NCBI RefSeq assembly: GCF_012978815.1
Contig: NZ_LIWR01000006.1
Coordinates: 104,884-168,883, forward strand
Length of the DNA stretch: 64,000 nt
Direction: 5' to 3'
Source of the DNA: Campylobacter sp. RM16189
GTDB taxonomy: Bacteria > Campylobacterota > Campylobacteria > Campylobacterales > Campylobacteraceae
Both the position numbers and the translations under genes were made by a program. Shown here in pieces: positions 46,310 to 54,659 of the stretch. Within the stretch, counting starts at the first letter, position 1, and each line of letters begins with the position of its first letter. A model generated the notes under the pieces. The model was not told the origin of the DNA. It was given only the letters and a program-made list of their open reading frames with translations, and ran no database searches.

Positions 46310-46630
46310 ATGTCAGTTTTAGTAATCGGAGCCGACGAGATAACGCCGATAAAAGCGGTTTTAAGAGATTTGGGCGCGGACAAGATAGAGCACTGGGACG
46401 CAAGAAACGAAAACAGAGTAAATCGCAAGCCAATCCCGCAAGATACTAAATGTGTCGTGATGCTAACGAGCTTTTTAAATCACAACACAATGAAGACCAT
46501 AAAAACTCAAGCCAAAAAGCGAAATATCCCGATAGTATGCGCAAAAAGAAGCGTTAGTTGCGTATTTTGCGAATACTGCAAAGTCTTTGGACTAGACAAG
46601 GAATTCAAATGCAAATCCAAAGATTGCTAA
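46310..46630 (+). CDS. DUF2325 domain protein, Cys-rich C-terminus
   Basis: A 106-residue protein. VLVIGADEITPIKAVLRDLGADKIEHWDARNEN starts the DUF2325 fold, a small Rossmann-like domain of unknown function. The C-terminal 35 residues contain six cysteines (VCAKRSVSCVFCEYCK then FKCKSKDC), likely a metal or Fe-S site. First gene of a three-gene unit with fldA, behind a Fur-box-like promoter. Its AGGAG ribosome site is good. Function unknown; a metal-linked role is inferred. Confidence 0.75.
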   Translation: MSVLVIGADEITPIKAVLRDLGADKIEHWDARNENRVNRKPIPQDTKCVVMLTSFLNHNTMKTIKTQAKKRNIPIVCAKRSVSCVFCEYCKVFGLDKEFKCKSKDC

Positions 46631-47356
46631 ATGAAATTCGGCTTTTTATCAGATATTGGAGAAATAACTCCAAGTATTTTTTCAAAGCTTAACAGGGTAA
46701 ATAAAGCAAAAATTTTCATAAATTTGTATAACTCATGCGTTGAAGATGAGCTAAAAATTCCTCAAATTTATCACAAATTTGGACTTAGCTTGCAAAATAT
46801 CTTTTTAAAAAGAGTTGATGAGTTATGCAAATTTAAACACCAAAGCTTTAAAAAAGCCGTTAGCTTTTGTGTAACTTCAAGCGTGATAATTCATGCCTTT
46901 AAAAATGGAAATTTAGATGAAATTCCCGTTATCGCAGGCACTCCTAAGCACCCTGCTGCAAAGCTTTTGATGCTGCTTAAATCACAAAACGGAATTTGTT
47001 TTGACGCAAATATAATGTTTTCTCAGTTTGTTTATGATAAAATCCGCAGAAAACATCTTGATAAAAATGTTTATTTTCAAGACGGCATAATCTTTGCAGA
47101 GCATAACGGCAGAAAAATTTTCGGAGTTTTTCCTAGCTTTAAAGAGATTTCAAAAGATAGGTTTCATCTTGCAAATTACGAAATCGCAAGGGCTTTTAAG
47201 GCTCTTGAGGAGAACGGATTTGACAGGATGTTTGTTGTTTTTCCGCGCAACACAAACTTCTTAAAACACATAGAGGTCGATACTTGTTGCGGAAGCTATG
47301 GCGGTGAGGCTAGGCTCAAGCTCGTTCCTTACACTATCAGCCATAATGTATTTTAA
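46631..47356 (+). CDS. Hypothetical protein in the Fur-linked fldA operon
   Basis: A 241-residue soluble protein directly abutting the DUF2325 gene (its ATG follows the stop without a gap). It is rich in Lys/Phe and has no signal or membrane segment. Cysteines at several positions include EVDTCCGSYGGEARLKLVPY near the C-terminus, a motif that could ligate metal. I do not recognise the family. C. jejuni carries a hypothetical gene at the same place before fldA. Function unknown. Confidence 0.65.
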   Translation: MKFGFLSDIGEITPSIFSKLNRVNKAKIFINLYNSCVEDELKIPQIYHKFGLSLQNIFLKRVDELCKFKHQSFKKAVSFCVTSSVIIHAFKNGNLDEIPVIAGTPKHPAAKLLMLLKSQNGICFDANIMFSQFVYDKIRRKHLDKNVYFQDGIIFAEHNGRKIFGVFPSFKEISKDRFHLANYEIARAFKALEENGFDRMFVVFPRNTNFLKHIEVDTCCGSYGGEARLKLVPYTISHNVF

Positions 47357-47370
47357 TTTAAGGAAAGTTT

Positions 47371-47862
47371 ATGATAGGAATAATTTTTGGAAGCAGTATG
47401 GGAAATACTGAAGAGGCGGCAAAATTTTTGTCTGAAAATTTAGGGCTTGAAAACGAGCTTTTAAATGTAAGCGATTGTGACGCAGATAAGATAAATGGCT
47501 TTGATAAGCTGATCCTTGGCACCTCTACTTGGGGAAGCGGCGACTTACAAGATGACTGGGATGCGTTTGATTTCGAAGGTCTTGAGCTTAGCGGCAAAAC
47601 TGTTGCGGTATTTGGAATGGGCGACAGCGAGAGCTATAGCGACGAGTTTTGCAACGCTATGGGCAAGCTTTACGATCATGTTGTCAAACAAGGCGGAAAA
47701 GTCGTAGGTAGCGTATCAACAGATGGATATAGCTTTGATAGTTCCGATTCTGTTCGCGACGGCAAATTCGTAGGACTTGCCCTTGATGCGGATAATGAAA
47801 GCGATCAAACAGAGCCAAGAATTCTTGCTTGGATTGAGCAGATAAAACCGAATTTCGCATGA
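47371..47862 (+). CDS. fldA: Flavodoxin
   Basis: A 163-residue long-chain flavodoxin, an FMN electron carrier for PFOR and reductases. FMN phosphate loop GIIFGSSMGNTEEAAKFL at residues 2-19, isoalloxazine loops STWGSGDLQDDWDAF (Trp) and GMGDSESYSDEFCNAMG (Tyr). The ATG follows AAGGAAAG. It is the third gene of the Fur-linked unit, and a hairpin terminator follows. Iron-starvation replacement of ferredoxin by flavodoxin would explain Fur control. Confidence 0.95.
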   Translation: MIGIIFGSSMGNTEEAAKFLSENLGLENELLNVSDCDADKINGFDKLILGTSTWGSGDLQDDWDAFDFEGLELSGKTVAVFGMGDSESYSDEFCNAMGKLYDHVVKQGGKVVGSVSTDGYSFDSSDSVRDGKFVGLALDADNESDQTEPRILAWIEQIKPNFA

Positions 47863-47866
47863 TTTA

Positions 47867-47895
47867 TTTCCCCTGTCTTTTGGGGAAAACTTTTT
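47867..47895 (+). terminator. Terminator after fldA
   Basis: TTTCCCC (47867-47873) pairs with GGGGAAA (47882-47888) around an 8-base loop, followed by ACTTTTT. Confidence 0.85.
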
Positions 47896-47989
47896 AAAAT
47901 AAATCTTGTATCAATCTACTATAAAAACCACTAAATTTTAAGCCTTTTGTAGTTAAAATATTTTTTAAATTTTTACAGTTGGAGTAATG

Positions 47990-48868
47990 ATGGCATTTCA
48001 GAATGTAGAGTGGCAAAAATTTTATGAAAAAGCCTGGAAAGTAAGAGCAGAGTTTATGAGTGAGTGTTTAAGCCGTGGAATGAATGGCTACCAAGCCATT
48101 AAAGAGCTTGAAAAGAAAGAACGTAAATATCGTATATCAATAACAGATGGCGAAGTAATATCATGGGAAAAGATTAAAGGAGATCCCACAAATGCGATAT
48201 CTGAATCGATTAATATTCCCATAATGCGACTAAGCTCCATGAGGGGCAATGAGATTGTAATACCATTTTATGCAAATTTTAATTTTGTTGATATGCTTAT
48301 AGATATTTTTGACGAGACGGGGCCTTACGATTCCATTATCGAACTTGGATGTGGATATGGAAGAAATTTGTTTGAGATATTTTATAGAGGTGGACCTGTC
48401 GATACCCCATATTTTGGCGGAGAATTTACAAAAAGCGGTGTAGATCTTGCTAACAAACTGGCTAAAGCAACTCCAAATATGAATGCTAAATTTTTTCATT
48501 TTAACCATCTCGAACCAAGACTAGATATTGATTTTGGAGAGCGAGCATTTATATTTACTTGTCATTCTATTGAGCAGGTGTCACAAATTTCAGATAATTG
48601 GTTTGAGGTTGTGGCAAATTCTGCCAAACAAGTTAGATGCGTACATCTTGAACCATTTGGTTTTCAGATGCATCTAACAGGCCCTTTAAGTCAAAAACAT
48701 ATGGAATTCATAGTGCAGCAAGGTTGGAATGTCAATTTTACCGATATGTTAAAACAAGCTTCTAAAAACAAAATAATAGAGGTAGATGGTGCGATATTGG
48801 AGATCGGATTTTCGCAAGATCCGTTTAATCCGGGTTCGATTGCTATATGGCATAGTGATAGAAAATAG
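47990..48868 (+). CDS. Class I SAM-dependent methyltransferase
   Basis: A 292-residue protein. The SAM-binding motif I IIELGCGYGRNL lies near residue 117, preceded by an unusual 110-residue N-terminal region, and followed by FFHFNHLEPRLDI, FIFTCHSIEQVSQISDNWFEVV, and a C-terminal AILEIGFSQDPFNPGSIAIW. The substrate is not evident; resemblance to sugar or small-molecule methyltransferases with arsenosugar-like neighbours is only a guess. The ATG at 47990 is better spaced from GGAG than the ATG at 47987. A small membrane protein gene follows. Confidence 0.78.
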   Translation: MAFQNVEWQKFYEKAWKVRAEFMSECLSRGMNGYQAIKELEKKERKYRISITDGEVISWEKIKGDPTNAISESINIPIMRLSSMRGNEIVIPFYANFNFVDMLIDIFDETGPYDSIIELGCGYGRNLFEIFYRGGPVDTPYFGGEFTKSGVDLANKLAKATPNMNAKFFHFNHLEPRLDIDFGERAFIFTCHSIEQVSQISDNWFEVVANSAKQVRCVHLEPFGFQMHLTGPLSQKHMEFIVQQGWNVNFTDMLKQASKNKIIEVDGAILEIGFSQDPFNPGSIAIWHSDRK

Positions 48869-48880
48869 TTGTTTTTTCTT

Positions 48881-49297
48881 ATGTTACTAAATTTGAAAGA
48901 ATTTTCAGAGCAAAACCCTATAAGATGGGCCATATTAATGGGATTTTTGTCTTGCTGGGCTATAGTTATAGTCGCTTTTATGGATGCTAAAATAGATTTT
49001 AATTCATCAGGTCAAAACAAAGAAACCGAGTCTCTTCAAACTGTTTTTTATCTTTTGGCATCTTATATCTTTATTAAATTTTTTACATTTTTTAAAAAAT
49101 TTTCATTTTTCTCTCTTGCGTTGTTTTCATTATTTCTCACAGGTATTTATCTAGTAACTAATATATATTTATTAAAATTAGTTCCTGCGCCAAACGAGTT
49201 TTACCAAAATATTAGCTATGCATTCTCGGCTGGATTAAGTTTTATATATATTTTTATATTAAATTTAATTCCTTCAAAATTTTTCAAGGTTAAATAA
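48881..49297 (+). CDS. Hypothetical four-helix membrane protein
   Basis: A 138-residue protein with four hydrophobic helices (about 14-34, 50-68, 72-95 and 110-130) and no motif I know. The ATG at 48881 lacks a clear ribosome site, which lowers confidence in the start, and a TTG at 48869 could also serve. It lies 12 bases after the methyltransferase gene and may be cotranscribed, so the pair may act on one membrane-linked substrate. Function unknown. Confidence 0.6.
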   Translation: MLLNLKEFSEQNPIRWAILMGFLSCWAIVIVAFMDAKIDFNSSGQNKETESLQTVFYLLASYIFIKFFTFFKKFSFFSLALFSLFLTGIYLVTNIYLLKLVPAPNEFYQNISYAFSAGLSFIYIFILNLIPSKFFKVK

Positions 49298-49372
49298 TTC
49301 TCTGATATCAGCAGTTTTGTCTTTGAGGTTTTATCAAATTTTCGCTACAATCTCACGAAAAAAAGGATAGAT

Positions 49373-49879
49373 ATGCCGCTACTTGATAGTTTTTGTGTAG
49401 ATCACGTAAAGATGAACGCACCCGGAGTTCGCCTGGCTAAAACGATGAAAACACCAAATGGTGATGATATAAGCGTTTTTGATCTTAGATTTTGCAAGCC
49501 AAACGAGGAAATTTTGCCTGAAAAGGGCATTCATACGCTTGAGCACCTCTTTGCGGGATTTATGAGAGATCACCTAAATGGCAATGGAGTTGAGATCATC
49601 GATATATCGCCGATGGGCTGTAGAACGGGCTTTTACATGAGTCTTATTGGCACTCCTAGTGAATATATGGTAAGACAGGCGTGGCTAGCCTCTATGCAAG
49701 ACGTTAAAAACGTAAAAAGTCAAAGCGAAATCCCAGAACTAAACGTATATCAATGTGGCACATACAAGATGCACTCGCTTGATGAAGCGCACGCGATAGC
49801 CGATAAAATTTTAAAAAGCGGACTTGGCATCATAAATAACGATGAAATCAAACTTGATCTAAAAGCTATGGGTTTGTGA
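49373..49879 (+). CDS. luxS: S-ribosylhomocysteine lyase
   Basis: Cleaves S-ribosylhomocysteine to homocysteine and DPD, the AI-2 precursor, in the activated methyl cycle. 168 residues. Metal ligands in [10 protein letters not shown] near residues 54-63 (two His) and GCRTGFY near residue 82 (Cys ligand/general acid region, SPMGCRTGF), with later Cys in [21 protein letters not shown] ribosome site. A DNA methylase starts 17 bases downstream. Confidence 0.96.
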   Translation: MPLLDSFCVDHVKMNAPGVRLAKTMKTPNGDDISVFDLRFCKPNEEILPEKGIHTLEHLFAGFMRDHLNGNGVEIIDISPMGCRTGFYMSLIGTPSEYMVRQAWLASMQDVKNVKSQSEIPELNVYQCGTYKMHSLDEAHAIADKILKSGLGIINNDEIKLDLKAMGL

Positions 49880-49895
49880 GCGAAATTTGACGCGG

Positions 49896-51011
49896 ATGAG
49901 CTGTGCAAAGCCTGAAAATTTAAGCGAAAACAAGGCTTTTCTAACCGAGCAAATTTTAACCTATCTTGGCAATAAGCGCTCCTTACTTGGATTTATAGAG
50001 CAGGGCGTATTGCACGCTAAAAGCGAATTAAGGCGAGATAAGTTAAGTTGCGCGGATGTCTTTTCGGGTTCGGGAATTGTGGCTAGATTTTTAAAGCGAC
50101 ATGCAAATTTTATCGTTGCAAACGATCTTGAGCTGTATTCTAAAATCACAAATGAGTGCTACCTTGCAAATTTGACGCCTGAACTTAAAGGTGAACTTAA
50201 ATCAAATTTGGCAAAGCTCAAAAAAGAGATAAAAAGCGAGCTTAAAAGCGGTTTTATCACTGAGCTTTACTCGCCAAAAGATGAGGCAAATATCACTCCA
50301 AACGATAGAGTTTTTTACACTCCTTATAACGCGCGCTATATCGATACGGCAAGGGCTAAGATAGAGCTTTTGGATGAGCGGCTAAAACCATTTTTCCTAG
50401 CTCCGCTTTTACACTCTGCGAGCGTGCATGCAAATACGAGCGGAGTTTTTAAGGGGTTTTATAAAAATAAAGATAAAATAGGGCAGTTTGGCGGCGAAGG
50501 AAGAAACGCGTTAAAAAGAATTCTAGCTCCTATCGAGCTTAAAATGCCTGTTTTTTCAAATTTTAACGTCGAATTTGAAGTTATGCAAAAGGACGCAAAT
50601 TTACTAGCAGGCGAGATTGGCAAGATCGATCTAGTCTATCTTGATCCTCCTTATAACCAGCACCCTTACGGCTCAAACTACTTTATGCTGAATTTGATTG
50701 CCAAATACGAGCGTCCAAGTGAAATTTCAAAAGTTTCAGGCATAGCTAAAGATTGGAATCGCTCCGTTTATAATCAAAGAGCAAACACTGCCGAAGCGTT
50801 TTTTGATCTCATTGGCAAGCTGAAGGCTAAATTTGTGCTAATTTCTTTTAACTCGGAAGGGTTTATCTCTAAAGAGAGTTTTGATAAAAACCTTAAAAAA
50901 TTTGGAAAAGTAGAGTTGAGAGAACAAAAATACAATACATTTCGTGGAGGTAGAAACTTAAATAGTAGAAATTTACACGTAAACGAACTTCTTTATATAT
51001 TAAAAAAATAA
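49896..51011 (+). CDS. D12-class DNA adenine N6-methyltransferase
   Basis: A 371-residue orphan DNA methylase. Motif order X-I-IV of the alpha class: TYLGNKRSLLGFIEQG near residue 25, SAM motif ADVFSGSGIVARFLKR near 50, NDLELYS, then catalytic DPPYNQHPYGSNYF near residue 250 and a final FRGGRNLNSRNLHVNELLYIL. No restriction gene is adjacent. It may match the Campylobacter RAATTY-methylating orphan enzyme by class, but the target site cannot be read from sequence. I use the ATG at 49896 rather than the TTG at 49887. SAM use links it to luxS, 17 bases upstream. Confidence 0.82.
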   Translation: MSCAKPENLSENKAFLTEQILTYLGNKRSLLGFIEQGVLHAKSELRRDKLSCADVFSGSGIVARFLKRHANFIVANDLELYSKITNECYLANLTPELKGELKSNLAKLKKEIKSELKSGFITELYSPKDEANITPNDRVFYTPYNARYIDTARAKIELLDERLKPFFLAPLLHSASVHANTSGVFKGFYKNKDKIGQFGGEGRNALKRILAPIELKMPVFSNFNVEFEVMQKDANLLAGEIGKIDLVYLDPPYNQHPYGSNYFMLNLIAKYERPSEISKVSGIAKDWNRSVYNQRANTAEAFFDLIGKLKAKFVLISFNSEGFISKESFDKNLKKFGKVELREQKYNTFRGGRNLNSRNLHVNELLYILKK

Positions 51012-51130
51012 GTTAATAATTTATCTTTTTAATATATATTTAATCAATTATAAAGCTACTAAATATATCAATGTAATTTTAAGTTCAATTTTAATAAAAT
51101 TTCATTAACTTTATTTTTTAAGGAAATTTT

Positions 51131-51709
51131 ATGAAAAATAAACTTATATCTTTGATGATTACCGCTACAGCTTTTAGTTCGATGTTTGCGGGAGATTTTA
51201 TATCTCAAACAACCGCAATTTTTTTAAACGGCAAAGACATAGGAAAAATAGAGGTTTTAACTCCTGTTGAAATTGTAGAAAAAGGACAATCTCTAACTAA
51301 GATAAAAATACAAGGAGTAGTTGCGGATAATTATAAAGAGAGAATCCAAAGAAGCATTCCAAATGCTGAAGTTTTTGTTGTTTTTAATGAAGATGTTGAC
51401 GGTAATTTTGTTTTTAATAAGAAATTAGAAGATGATTATGGTGAAATTTGGCATGAGGTAAGTGGAGTTTATGAGGTTGATTCAAAGCTTATAACAGCCG
51501 ATGAGGAGGCCTTGTACGACCAAGCAAAAAAAATATACGAAGAGAGCTGTTCTGCCTGTCACAGACTGCATCAGCCTAATGATTTTACAGCTAATCAGTG
51601 GCCTGCAAGTTTGCAAGGCATGATTGATGCTGGTTATACTGCAATAGATGAAAATAGTTTAAATTTAATCACAAAATATTTGCAGCATAACGCTAAAGAA
51701 AGTTATTAA
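51131..51709 (+). CDS. Monohaem cytochrome c partner of TorA-type reductase
   Basis: A 192-residue exported cytochrome: signal peptide 1-20 (MFAGD), a beta-rich N-terminal domain 22-115 (TTAIFLNGKDIGKIEVLTPVEIVEKGQSLTKIKIQGVVADNY), and a C-terminal haem motif CSACH near residues 140-144 with VCHRLH-like context EESCSACHRLHQP. It lies 35 bases before the TorA-type reductase and matches the cytochrome-reductase pair of C. jejuni. It feeds electrons to the periplasmic reductase. AAGGAAA ribosome site. Confidence 0.88.
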   Translation: MKNKLISLMITATAFSSMFAGDFISQTTAIFLNGKDIGKIEVLTPVEIVEKGQSLTKIKIQGVVADNYKERIQRSIPNAEVFVVFNEDVDGNFVFNKKLEDDYGEIWHEVSGVYEVDSKLITADEEALYDQAKKIYEESCSACHRLHQPNDFTANQWPASLQGMIDAGYTAIDENSLNLITKYLQHNAKESY

Positions 51710-51744
51710 AATTAAAAAGACCAATATTTAGAAAAGGGGATAAT

Positions 51745-54189
51745 ATGAAAAGACGAGATTTTATAAAGACCTCAGCTATTCTTGGAGCTAGCTCTTTGAG
51801 CGCTAGTAGGATTGATGGTGTTACAAAAACTATTTTTGACAATAAGAAAGTTTTTGGAGCAAATAGATTTGGAACTTTTTGGGCCAATATAAATTCAGAG
51901 CAGATCGTTTCTGTAAGTGATTTTGAAGGTGATAAATTCCCAAATACTATGAATTATTCGCTGCCGGATGTGATTCAAAACGAAAACAGAGTTCTTTATC
52001 CGATGGTAAGAAAAAGCTATCTAAAGGCTAAAGGTCCTGCAAAAAGTGAATTAAGAGGTAATGAAGAGTTTGTAAGAGTTAGCTGGGATGTAGCTCTTGA
52101 TCTTGCCGCTAAGGCTTTAAAAGAAAATTTTGATAAATATGGCCCTGAAAGTATCTACGGCGAGTGCTACTGGTGGGGCGGTAGCGGTAAAGTAGGCTGG
52201 GGCAGAACCGTAGCTCACAGAATGTTAAAAATTCTTGGCGGATATGTTGAGGAGACTGATGATTATTCGACGGGAGCAGGTCTTACTATAATGCCTTATG
52301 TATTGGGAAGCGGTTCGGTTTATGATACGCCAACCAAATGGAAAGCCGTTGTTAAAAATGCTAAAAACGTAGTATTTTGGGGTACTGATCCGATAGTTAC
52401 AAATCAAATAGGTTCTATTCCTCCACTTCACTCTAACTATCCTGGCATCATAGATCTTAAAAAATCAGGCATAAAAACTTATAGCGTAAACGTAATGGTT
52501 AACGATACTGCTCGCTATTTAGGCTCTGAACCTATAATAGTTGTACCAAATACCGATACCGCAATGGTGCTTGGAATGTGCCACCACTTATATGAAAATC
52601 ATCTTTATGATGCTGAGTTTATTAAAAAATATACGGTTGGATTTAATAAATTTAAAGACTATTTGCTTGGTGTGGAGGATAAGATTGTTAAAGATGTTAA
52701 GTGGGCTAGTAAAATTTGTGGTGTTCAACCTGAATATATCGCTAAATTTGCAGAAAAACTAGCAAAAGAGCCTACTACTATTTTAATAGGTCGTGCACTT
52801 CAAAGAGCAGACCACGGAGAGCAAATTTTCTGGGCTTTAGTTACTCTAAGTGCTATGCTAGGGCATATCGGCAAAGAGGGTCTTGGGTTTGAGTTTAGTT
52901 TAGGATATAACTCAGGCGGTGCCGGAGATAAGATAGCTCCGGTTTTAAAGGGTCTTAGCACAAGAATAAGTGAAAAATATGAGACGCCAGACTCTCCTTG
53001 GAAAAAATTTAAAAACGTAACTATTCCTTCATCACGCTCTATCGAAGCACTTGAAAATCCAGGCAAAGAGATAGATCATAACGGTAAAAAGATAAAACTT
53101 CCACATATGAGAGTAGCTTATAATGCATCAGGTTCGATGTTTACACGTCACCAAGATGTAAATAATATCGTTAAACAATGGAAAAAATTTGAAACAGTTA
53201 TCACTGCAGAGCCTTATTGGACGAGTACAGCAAGGTTATCTGATATAGTATTCCCTGTGGCTATCGAAGTTGAGAGAAACGACATCAACCAAACCGCTCC
53301 AAACGGCGAATATATCGTAGCATATAGACCTATCATTAATCCTATGGGAGAGAGCAAGAGCGACTTTTGGATTTGTGAGCAAATTTGTAAAAGATGGGGC
53401 GTTGGCGAAGTATTCACAGAAGGAAAATCAGAGCTTGATTGGGTTAAGGAATTCTACAACGATGCGGTAACTCAAGCAAAAAATCTCAATGTACAAATGC
53501 CTAAATTTGAAGAGTTCTGGGAGAAAGGTTTTGTAAGATTTGAACAAGATAAAAAAGAGACGGAGCTATACACTAGACTAGCGGCGTTTAGAGAAAATCC
53601 TGTAAAAAATCGCCTTGGAACACCATCCGGTAAGATTGAAATTTACTCTCCTGCCGTAGCTAAATATGGCTATGATGACTGCCCTGGACATGCTACTTGG
53701 CTAGAGCCATTCGAGTGGCTCGGTAGCGAAAAGACTAAAAAATATCCGATACATATAGTAAGTCCTCACTCAAGATATCGCTTACACTCTCAGCTAAATA
53801 ACTCTATTATTAGAAATTTTGCCGAGGTTAGCGGCAGAGAGCCTATTTTGATGAATCCAAAAGATGCTAAAGAAAGAGGTCTTGCCAATGGTGACATCGT
53901 AAGAGTATTTAATGATCGCGGTGAAATTTTAGCAGGCGTGCTTATAACCGATCTTATTCAAGAAAAGGTTGCTGCAATATGTGAAGGTGCGTGGTATGAT
54001 CCTGAAAAATGGGGAGAAAAGAGCCTTTGCCAACATGGTTGCGTAAACGTATTAACTCGTGATAAAGGCACAAGTAAGCTAGCTCAAAGCAACACAGCCC
54101 ACACAACTCTAGCACAGATTGAGAAATTTAAAGGCGAGATTAAGCCTATAAAAGCATTCTCAAAACCTACTATTATTCAATCTCTATAA
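51745..54189 (+). CDS. torA: Periplasmic molybdopterin TMAO/DMSO/biotin-sulfoxide reductase
   Basis: An 814-residue bis-MGD enzyme that reduces N- or S-oxides as terminal electron acceptors. Twin-arginine signal KRRDFIKTSAIL at residues 2-13. The molybdenum-ligand serine lies in DDYSTGAGLT near residue 174, matching the YSTGA motif of DMSO-reductase type III enzymes. Further marks: YGECYWWGGSGKVGWGR, FWGTDPIVTNQIGS, GRALQRADHGEQIFWALVTLSAMLG, and C-terminal VSPHSRYRLHSQLNN. It depends on the mod operon for molybdenum. Preceded by AAAGGGG and a partner cytochrome; ends at a perfect hairpin. Confidence 0.93.
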   Translation: MKRRDFIKTSAILGASSLSASRIDGVTKTIFDNKKVFGANRFGTFWANINSEQIVSVSDFEGDKFPNTMNYSLPDVIQNENRVLYPMVRKSYLKAKGPAKSELRGNEEFVRVSWDVALDLAAKALKENFDKYGPESIYGECYWWGGSGKVGWGRTVAHRMLKILGGYVEETDDYSTGAGLTIMPYVLGSGSVYDTPTKWKAVVKNAKNVVFWGTDPIVTNQIGSIPPLHSNYPGIIDLKKSGIKTYSVNVMVNDTARYLGSEPIIVVPNTDTAMVLGMCHHLYENHLYDAEFIKKYTVGFNKFKDYLLGVEDKIVKDVKWASKICGVQPEYIAKFAEKLAKEPTTILIGRALQRADHGEQIFWALVTLSAMLGHIGKEGLGFEFSLGYNSGGAGDKIAPVLKGLSTRISEKYETPDSPWKKFKNVTIPSSRSIEALENPGKEIDHNGKKIKLPHMRVAYNASGSMFTRHQDVNNIVKQWKKFETVITAEPYWTSTARLSDIVFPVAIEVERNDINQTAPNGEYIVAYRPIINPMGESKSDFWICEQICKRWGVGEVFTEGKSELDWVKEFYNDAVTQAKNLNVQMPKFEEFWEKGFVRFEQDKKETELYTRLAAFRENPVKNRLGTPSGKIEIYSPAVAKYGYDDCPGHATWLEPFEWLGSEKTKKYPIHIVSPHSRYRLHSQLNNSIIRNFAEVSGREPILMNPKDAKERGLANGDIVRVFNDRGEILAGVLITDLIQEKVAAICEGAWYDPEKWGEKSLCQHGCVNVLTRDKGTSKLAQSNTAHTTLAQIEKFKGEIKPIKAFSKPTIIQSL

Positions 54190-54191
54190 AA

Positions 54192-54217
54192 TTTAGCCCA
54201 AGATTTCTTGGGCTAAA
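54192..54217 (+). terminator. Hairpin after torA
   Basis: A perfect 11-bp stem TTTAGCCCAAG (54192-54202) and CTTGGGCTAAA (54207-54217) with ATTT loop. The U-run afterwards is poor, so the terminator may be partly leaky. Confidence 0.7.
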
Positions 54218-54268
54218 CTCTATAAACTGTTTTATGTTATCATAGTGTAAAAATTTAAAAGGAAAAAT

Positions 54269-54571
54269 ATGAAAAAAATTCTATTTCTAATGATAACTTC
54301 GGTCTTCGCATTTGGCGTTACGACCGTATCGGAGCCTAATGATCCTTGCGAAGAGTATAAGAAAACAGCTTATGAGATGTTTAGAATATTAGACGCCAGA
54401 GCTGAAAATAACAAACATGAGCAAGCCGAGGTCAAAAAGATGAAAGATGCTTTTAATAAGGGTCTTGAGAGAATAAATACTTTAAACGATAGAGATAACG
54501 TCTGTATAAAGGCCACCCAGTCAATCAAAGAGGCAATAGAGCTTATGCAGCCTGTGCGATCTTATCAATAG
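54269..54571 (+). CDS. Small periplasmic hypothetical protein
   Basis: A 100-residue exported protein: signal peptide 1-15 (VFAFG-VT) and a helical, charged mature part with two cysteines (DPCEEYKKTAYEMFRIL and NVCIKATQSIKEAIELM) that could form a disulfide. AAAGGAAA ribosome site. Alone between torA and ciaB. Family unknown. Confidence 0.65.
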   Translation: MKKILFLMITSVFAFGVTTVSEPNDPCEEYKKTAYEMFRILDARAENNKHEQAEVKKMKDAFNKGLERINTLNDRDNVCIKATQSIKEAIELMQPVRSYQ

Positions 54572-54659
54572 GTTAAAATCTTAATTTGTATTCAAATCTT
54601 ACTTGATAAACATAATTAATTTAAGTTACAATATTAAAATAAAAAATCAAAGGATAAGT

